A stretch of 64,000 bases of DNA from Neobacillus sp. SuZ13 (lineage in GTDB: Bacteria; Bacillota; Bacilli; Bacillales; Cytobacillaceae), in contig NZ_CP126107.1 in assembly GCF_030123365.1 (NCBI RefSeq), forward strand, positions 4,425,501 to 4,489,500, given 5' to 3'. Positions 59,852-64,000 of this stretch are shown here, piece after piece. Position 1 is the first letter of the stretch. Each line of letters opens with the position of its first letter. Made by a program: the position numbers and the translations under genes. The notes beneath the pieces are model-generated. The model did no database searches and was not told the origin of the DNA. It saw only the letters and a program-made list of their open reading frames with translations.

Positions 59852-62179
59852 CTATGGTAAATACGGGAAAAAGGTTCCTTTCTGATGATAAAATTTATAG
59901 GTAATTGCCCCCTGTTGATCGGTTCGAAAGATAATCGTATTTGTTTTTTCTAACCGCTCAAGCACCTCTTGATGGGGATGACCAAAGCGGTTATTTTCAC
60001 CTGCTGATATAAGGGCAACTTTGGGTTTTATTTGATTAATAAAAGAAATTGAACTTGAAGTTTTACTTCCATGGTGACCAGCTTTTAATACATCAATATG
60101 CAAATGGGGATATTGCTGTATGATTTTCTCTTCCCCAGCTTGATCTAGATCTCCTCCGAAAAACCAACTTATACCCCCTAATTGAGCAATAAATGCAATG
60201 GACCCGCCGTTTCTTTCTCCCGAATAATTCTTTTCTGGGGAAACAATATAAAAGCGATTTTCTTCATTTTCCCACTGATCGCCTGCCGACACTCTTACAA
60301 CAGGAATATTTAGTTTTTTTGCCTCCTTAATAATGTCAAGTTCTGTACTAGAGGGTTCAACAACAGCTGGCATTAAGATTTGTTTGACGTTAAGCTCGTT
60401 AATAATCGAAAATGTCCCCCCAATATGATCCATATCCCCGTGTGTTAAAATTAGTTTATCAATTTGCGTTATTCCCTTTCCTTTTAAAAATGGAACAACT
60501 ACATCCCTTCCCACTTCAAAGGCTTCAGCACGTTCACGCCATTTTTCTTCAGCAAAGCGCATGGTTCCACCTGTATCAATGAGATAGGTCCCTTTTGAAT
60601 GTGGAAAATGGATTAAGATACTATCCCCTTGACCCACATCAATCATTGTTACTTCCCCATATGGAGATAACCAGTTCCAACTTTTTTGTGAAATTATCAG
60701 CATGATACTTAAAAAAATCAGGTAAACCATTCTATCGGGATACATTTTTGACTCCCAAAGATAAAAAATAGCAGACAGCATTAAAATATAAGCGATGAGG
60801 AAAATCAAACTTGGTCTCCCGGGAATAAAATGAAAGAAAGTAAAATCGGCGAGATATTCAATAAGTTGATTAGCGACAGTAATAATGGCTAAAAAGAATT
60901 TAGTAAGTAGTAGTGGAGTTGTTCCGAAAATTAACTGAATAAAAAACAAAAGATATAATCCCGGAAGATATAGAAATGAAAAAAGCGGAATATAGACCAT
61001 ATTGGCAATGATGCCGATTAATGAAACCTCAAAATAATGATACAGCAAGAAAGGCAGTGCCCCTAATTGCGCAACCAATGAGGTCGCAAGCATCCGTGTT
61101 ACATTCCTTGAATAATCTGTAAGAATACTATTGGCAGATAAAATGATGACAAGACTCACTGCAAAAGAGAGTTGAAAGCCAGCATCAAAAACCACCATTG
61201 GACTACCAATCAAATAAGCAATAAAAGCCAAACTAATGGCATCATGTGGAAAAAGCTTTAGGCGGGTGCGCCATTTCACAGTAATTAAGACAAGAAATAT
61301 CATTAGGCCTGAGCGAATAACGGAGGGCGAACTACCAGTCAATATCACATAGATTGGAAGAAGAAAGAGAAGGAAATTAATCATAAACTGTCTCGTAAGT
61401 CCGAAGCGGATCCCAAGATAAAAAACCATCGCGATTAATAATGAGACATGGAGACCAGAGATCGCAAGCAAATGGACAATACCAGTCTTTTGATAAGCAG
61501 ATAGTACATCCGGGTCAAATAAATTTCTATCACCAAAAATTAAAGCAGCTGAAAGGGAAGCAATTTCCATGGGAAAATGAGACTCGAGATAGTTAATTCC
61601 TTTGTAACGCAGTTGTTTGATTATCACTAACGGAGAAGGTTTCAGAGGAGTGCAATGTTTAAGCGGGTTTTCTTGTACTTCTATGATCCAATACATGTTC
61701 TTCCTTGCTAAATAGGTTCTATAATTAAACGCATTAGGGTTTTTGGCAGTCGCCGGTTTTTCCAAGGTACCTGATACGGTGCATAATCTTTGATAAAATA
61801 TTTCCGTTTTTAAATTCATTTTTTCCTGTTCAGATGGAATATTGTAACGGATTAAGATACTCTCATTGTAGCGTTGTTCTACTGCTTGCACTTGTAATAA
61901 ATCACCATCGATTTTGGGGTCTTGGGTAAATTGAAGAGAAAAGGTCGTTGTAGCAGCGGAGATAATAGATTTATTTATTGAATTTGAATGAAGTCCTATA
62001 AAAAAGAATAGCAAAAAACATACATTTAAACTGGTTAGTTGTAAAGCGGAAAAACGTTTGTATTTATATAGAAGATAAAGAGCAAAGACTTGTAATAAAA
62101 AAAAAGGAAGGAACTTATTAAGTGCAGATAGAACACCAAATAAAGCGGCAATTGCAAAATAAAGATATTTTCCATTCAT
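59852..62179 (-). CDS. comEC: DNA uptake channel protein ComEC/Rec2
   Basis: Membrane channel for transforming single-stranded DNA. 775 residues: N-terminal helices and an OB-like DUF4131 region, central competence domain with many membrane helices (SLSAALIFGDRNLFDPDVLSAYQKTGIVHLLAISGLHVSLL), and a C-terminal metallo-beta-lactamase domain with VGQGDSILIHFP, LTHGDMDHIGG and LKAGHHGSKTSSS, the proposed nuclease. Full length, no frameshift. Start ATG 62179 with GGAGAAAA upstream. Follows comEB. Confidence 0.94.
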   Translation of the reverse strand: MNGKYLYFAIAALFGVLSALNKFLPFFLLQVFALYLLYKYKRFSALQLTSLNVCFLLFFFIGLHSNSINKSIISAATTTFSLQFTQDPKIDGDLLQVQAVEQRYNESILIRYNIPSEQEKMNLKTEIFYQRLCTVSGTLEKPATAKNPNAFNYRTYLARKNMYWIIEVQENPLKHCTPLKPSPLVIIKQLRYKGINYLESHFPMEIASLSAALIFGDRNLFDPDVLSAYQKTGIVHLLAISGLHVSLLIAMVFYLGIRFGLTRQFMINFLLFLLPIYVILTGSSPSVIRSGLMIFLVLITVKWRTRLKLFPHDAISLAFIAYLIGSPMVVFDAGFQLSFAVSLVIILSANSILTDYSRNVTRMLATSLVAQLGALPFLLYHYFEVSLIGIIANMVYIPLFSFLYLPGLYLLFFIQLIFGTTPLLLTKFFLAIITVANQLIEYLADFTFFHFIPGRPSLIFLIAYILMLSAIFYLWESKMYPDRMVYLIFLSIMLIISQKSWNWLSPYGEVTMIDVGQGDSILIHFPHSKGTYLIDTGGTMRFAEEKWRERAEAFEVGRDVVVPFLKGKGITQIDKLILTHGDMDHIGGTFSIINELNVKQILMPAVVEPSSTELDIIKEAKKLNIPVVRVSAGDQWENEENRFYIVSPEKNYSGERNGGSIAFIAQLGGISWFFGGDLDQAGEEKIIQQYPHLHIDVLKAGHHGSKTSSSISFINQIKPKVALISAGENNRFGHPHQEVLERLEKTNTIIFRTDQQGAITYKFYHQKGTFFPYLP

Positions 62180-62220
62180 TCGATTTTCTCCATTAAGAAT
62201 TTCTTTTTATAAAATATTTA

Positions 62221-62248
62221 GGGGAGCCGGTACATAAACCGGCACCCA
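62221..62248 (-). other. Hairpin between comEB and comEC
   Basis: Stem around GCCGGT/ACCGGC with GGG/CCC at the outside; weak T content after it on the minus strand. May tune comEC expression relative to comEA-comEB. Confidence 0.55.
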
Positions 62249-62260
62249 TTTGGAAAATTA

Positions 62261-62719
62261 TTATTTAACCATTCTTAAATCAATCACTGACTCGTTTAGA
62301 GCAACCTTTTCAATTGAAACATTTGCCTGTTTAAAAAGGTCGATTGCATATGGATGATTTTTATAATCCTCGGCGTAATAAACTGTTTTAATCCCTGCTT
62401 GAATAATTGCTTTACAGCATTGAAGACACGGAAAATGGGTGACATAAATTTCAGCGTCAGCGGTTGGAACTCCAAATTTAGCACACTGGAGTAATGCATT
62501 CATTTCAGCATGGACCGTCCTGACACAATGATTGTCTATCACAAAACATCCCTTATCAATACAATGGTCACCGCCCGCAATGGAACCATTGTAGCCCCCG
62601 GCAATAATTCGTTTATCTCTAACGATGGTTGCACCCACTGTCAACCTGGTACATGTGCTTCTAAGTGCGAGCAAATGGCTTTGTGCCATAAAATATTGAT
62701 CCCAAGAAATTCTCTCCAC
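62261..62719 (-). CDS. comEB: ComEB, dCMP deaminase family
   Basis: 152 residues. Zinc deaminase motifs: HAEMNALLQCAK and PCLQCCKAI; upstream RSTCTRLTVGATIV and GGYNGSIAGGDHC fit the dCMP deaminase family. Converts dCMP to dUMP in family members; in competence it is not essential for DNA uptake in B. subtilis. Start is GTG at 62719, 8 nt after AAGGAG. Between comEA and comEC. Confidence 0.92.
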   Translation of the reverse strand: MERISWDQYFMAQSHLLALRSTCTRLTVGATIVRDKRIIAGGYNGSIAGGDHCIDKGCFVIDNHCVRTVHAEMNALLQCAKFGVPTADAEIYVTHFPCLQCCKAIIQAGIKTVYYAEDYKNHPYAIDLFKQANVSIEKVALNESVIDLRMVK

Positions 62720-62792
62720 TTCTCCCACTCCTTTTTTGAATCGTTCTCTATAAGTGTAATAGCGCTTGTCCTTTTTGGTCAAATAAAGATTT

Positions 62793-63434
62793 TTAAATAG
62801 CAATCAAATCCTTTAATTTTTCAAAGGTTTTATCCCCTATCCCGCTGATACTTTTTAAATCTTCGACCGCTTTAAAGGGGCCACTTGTATTCCTATATTC
62901 GATGATGGCCGCTGCCTTAGCAGGTCCAATGCCGGGTAGATTCTGCAACTCTGTTTCATTTGCCTTATTAATATTAATTTTCGCTTCCTTTTGACTGCCA
63001 ACTGCCAAGCCAGGGTTACCCGGAGAGGTGATAGGTGTTGAAATTCCCGCCTCTCCCTTTGCGGGTATGTAAATGATCATTTCATCCTTTACATGTTCAG
63101 CAAAATTCACCATGCCCTGGTCTGCTTTGTCCGTTAAACCCCCAGCCCGGCTAATAACATCAATCACTCTTTCACCCGTATTTGCTTGATAAACTCCAGG
63201 CTGTTTAATTTGTCCTTTCACATCCACCATAATTTTTTCTGGTAGTTCAGGTTGTTTGTCGGATTGAATACTTCCTATTTCTTTCCCATCCTCTTGAACC
63301 TTTTCTTCCAAACTAAGTGTGTTAACGGGGGAAGTGGTTGCAGAATCACTAACATAAAAATAATAAATACCACCTAATACTAATAATGCCCCCAGCAAAA
63401 CAGAAATCTTGTGTTCAATCATCCAGTCTTTCAC
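62793..63434 (-). CDS. comEA: Competence DNA receptor ComEA
   Basis: 213-residue membrane-anchored DNA-binding protein. N-terminal anchor (residues 9-27), a linker, an SLBB-like domain (VDVKGQIKQPGVYQANTGERVIDVISRAGG), and a C-terminal helix-hairpin-helix domain (INKANETELQNLPGIGPAKAAAIIEYR, LKSISGIGDKTFEKL) that binds dsDNA. Start is GTG at 63434 with GAAAGGAAGG upstream. First gene of comEA-comEB-comEC. No certain ComK box was found upstream. Confidence 0.94.
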   Translation of the reverse strand: MKDWMIEHKISVLLGALLVLGGIYYFYVSDSATTSPVNTLSLEEKVQEDGKEIGSIQSDKQPELPEKIMVDVKGQIKQPGVYQANTGERVIDVISRAGGLTDKADQGMVNFAEHVKDEMIIYIPAKGEAGISTPITSPGNPGLAVGSQKEAKININKANETELQNLPGIGPAKAAAIIEYRNTSGPFKAVEDLKSISGIGDKTFEKLKDLIAI

Positions 63435-63521
63435 TTGGATCCTTCCTTTCTAAAGGTATATTTCACATTCTGATTTCATATGGTTATAAAAGAATAATTG
63501 CATGCGAGGAGGGTCGGAACA

Positions 63522-64000
63522 ATGAATATAGGCATTATCGGTACTGGTAATATGGGGAGCATGTTGGTAGAAGCCATGATTGAAGGAAAAGCCATTTCCC
63601 CTGCTTCTATGATGATTACAAACAGAACAAAATCAAAAGCCTTGTTGCTTAAAGATAAATATAAGGAAATAAAGGTTGGGGCAAATCCAGGAGAAGTAGC
63701 TGCTGAGTCCGACTTGGTATTTGTTTGTGTCAAACCATTAGATGTATATAAAATTTTAAATGAAATTAAACCACAGTTAAGTCCAAAAAAATGTGTAATT
63801 ACGATTACAAGTCCTATCAGTACAAGCCAAATTGAAAAAAAGGTTTCCTGTTCAGTCGCAAGGGTAATTCCAAGTATTACAAATCGAGCCTTATCTGGGG
63901 TAACGCTGATTACTTATGGAGAAAATTGCAGTGAGCGATGGAAGAGGAAGATTGAGGAATTAATCAATAAAATTGGGGTACCAGTCCATATCAATGAAAA
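63522..64000 (+). CDS. comER: ComER, ProC-like protein, partial
   Basis: Divergent from comEA with 87 bp between them. 159 codons are visible before the right edge. Starts MNIGIIGTGNMGSMLVEAMI, a Rossmann NAD(P) motif (GxGxMG), then NRTKSK and VFVCVKP as in pyrroline-5-carboxylate reductases. B. subtilis ComER is dispensable for competence; roles in sporulation have been proposed in Bacillus. RBS GAGGAGGG fixes the ATG. Confidence 0.92.
   Translation, partial: MNIGIIGTGNMGSMLVEAMIEGKAISPASMMITNRTKSKALLLKDKYKEIKVGANPGEVAAESDLVFVCVKPLDVYKILNEIKPQLSPKKCVITITSPISTSQIEKKVSCSVARVIPSITNRALSGVTLITYGENCSERWKRKIEELINKIGVPVHINE

Noticed and set aside
63435..63521. ComK box in the comEA/comER intergenic region
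   Set aside because: Only a weak AAAAGAATAATT-like stretch; the paired AT-box spacing of ComK sites is not clear.

Overview
The window is a chromosomal segment of a low-GC, endospore-forming, competence-gene-carrying Firmicute of the Bacillaceae. Gene order follows the well-known Bacillus subtilis block from pst through sigA, dnaK and comE almost gene for gene. Species cannot be fixed from the sequence; a Bacillus or Neobacillus type is my best guess. Almost everything is core genome. No prophage, IS transposase, CRISPR array, rRNA or tRNA was seen.

Layout. 1-2.5 kb: phosphate transporter genes pstA (cut by the left edge), pstC and pstS on the minus strand, behind a clear array of PhoP-type repeats. 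2.5-8.3 kb: class B penicillin-binding protein, MFS transporter, sodA, a divergent Bacillus-type fnr and a DUF456 protein. 8.5-10.9 kb: DUF1189 protein, LysM-like protein, ispG. 11-19 kb: yqfX-like gene, nucleotidase-like yqfW, a zinc block (zur, znuB, znuC with a Zur-like operator), yqfT, nfo, cshB, yqfQ (vrrA-like), ispH. 19.3-28.5 kb: yqfO, trmK, cccA, an acyl-CoA dehydrogenase, sigA, dnaG, ppsR, ccpN. 28.6-36.9 kb: glyS with a T-box leader, recO, yqzL, era, dgkA, ybeY, pgpH, phoH. 36.9-43.5 kb: yqfD, yqfC, a yqfB-position gene, floA, a short nfeD behind a sigma-W promoter, yqeY, rpsU, yqeW, deoC. 43.6-51.8 kb: mtaB, rsmE, prmA, dnaJ, dnaK, grpE, hrcA with a perfect CIRCE operator. 51.9-64 kb: hemW, lepA, yqxA, spoIIP, gpr, rpsT, holA, yqzM, comEC, comEB, comEA and divergent comER (cut by the right edge).

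The most notable content is between the genes. (1) Two degenerate genes sit exactly where intact homologues are expected by synteny. A yqxD/UPF0178 remnant between ppsR and dnaG has no start codon, a frameshift and most of the gene missing. A cytidine deaminase (cdd) remnant between dgkA and era is reduced to a 24-codon ORF made of the two ends of the gene; its tail carries the era ribosome binding site. (2) Two families of GC-rich, fold-back intergenic repeats occur. Family A (three free copies) always lies between a stop codon and the next terminator-like hairpin, in one orientation, starting within 3 nt of the stop codon. Family B (two copies) starts 5-6 nt beyond the T-tract of a terminator. 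One family-B copy contains a family-A element in its centre, which is direct evidence of nesting. (3) The regulatory sites are unusually readable: Pho box, Zur box, T-box with a probable GGA specifier, sigma-W promoter and CIRCE.

Functionally the window joins cell-envelope and stress functions (pbp, floA/nfeD, pgpH, cshB, dnaK operon), replication and expression (sigA, dnaG, holA, era, lepA, prmA, trmK, ybeY), the last steps of the MEP isoprenoid pathway (ispG, ispH), metal and phosphate homeostasis, sporulation and germination (yqfC, yqfD, spoIIP, gpr) and DNA uptake (comE).
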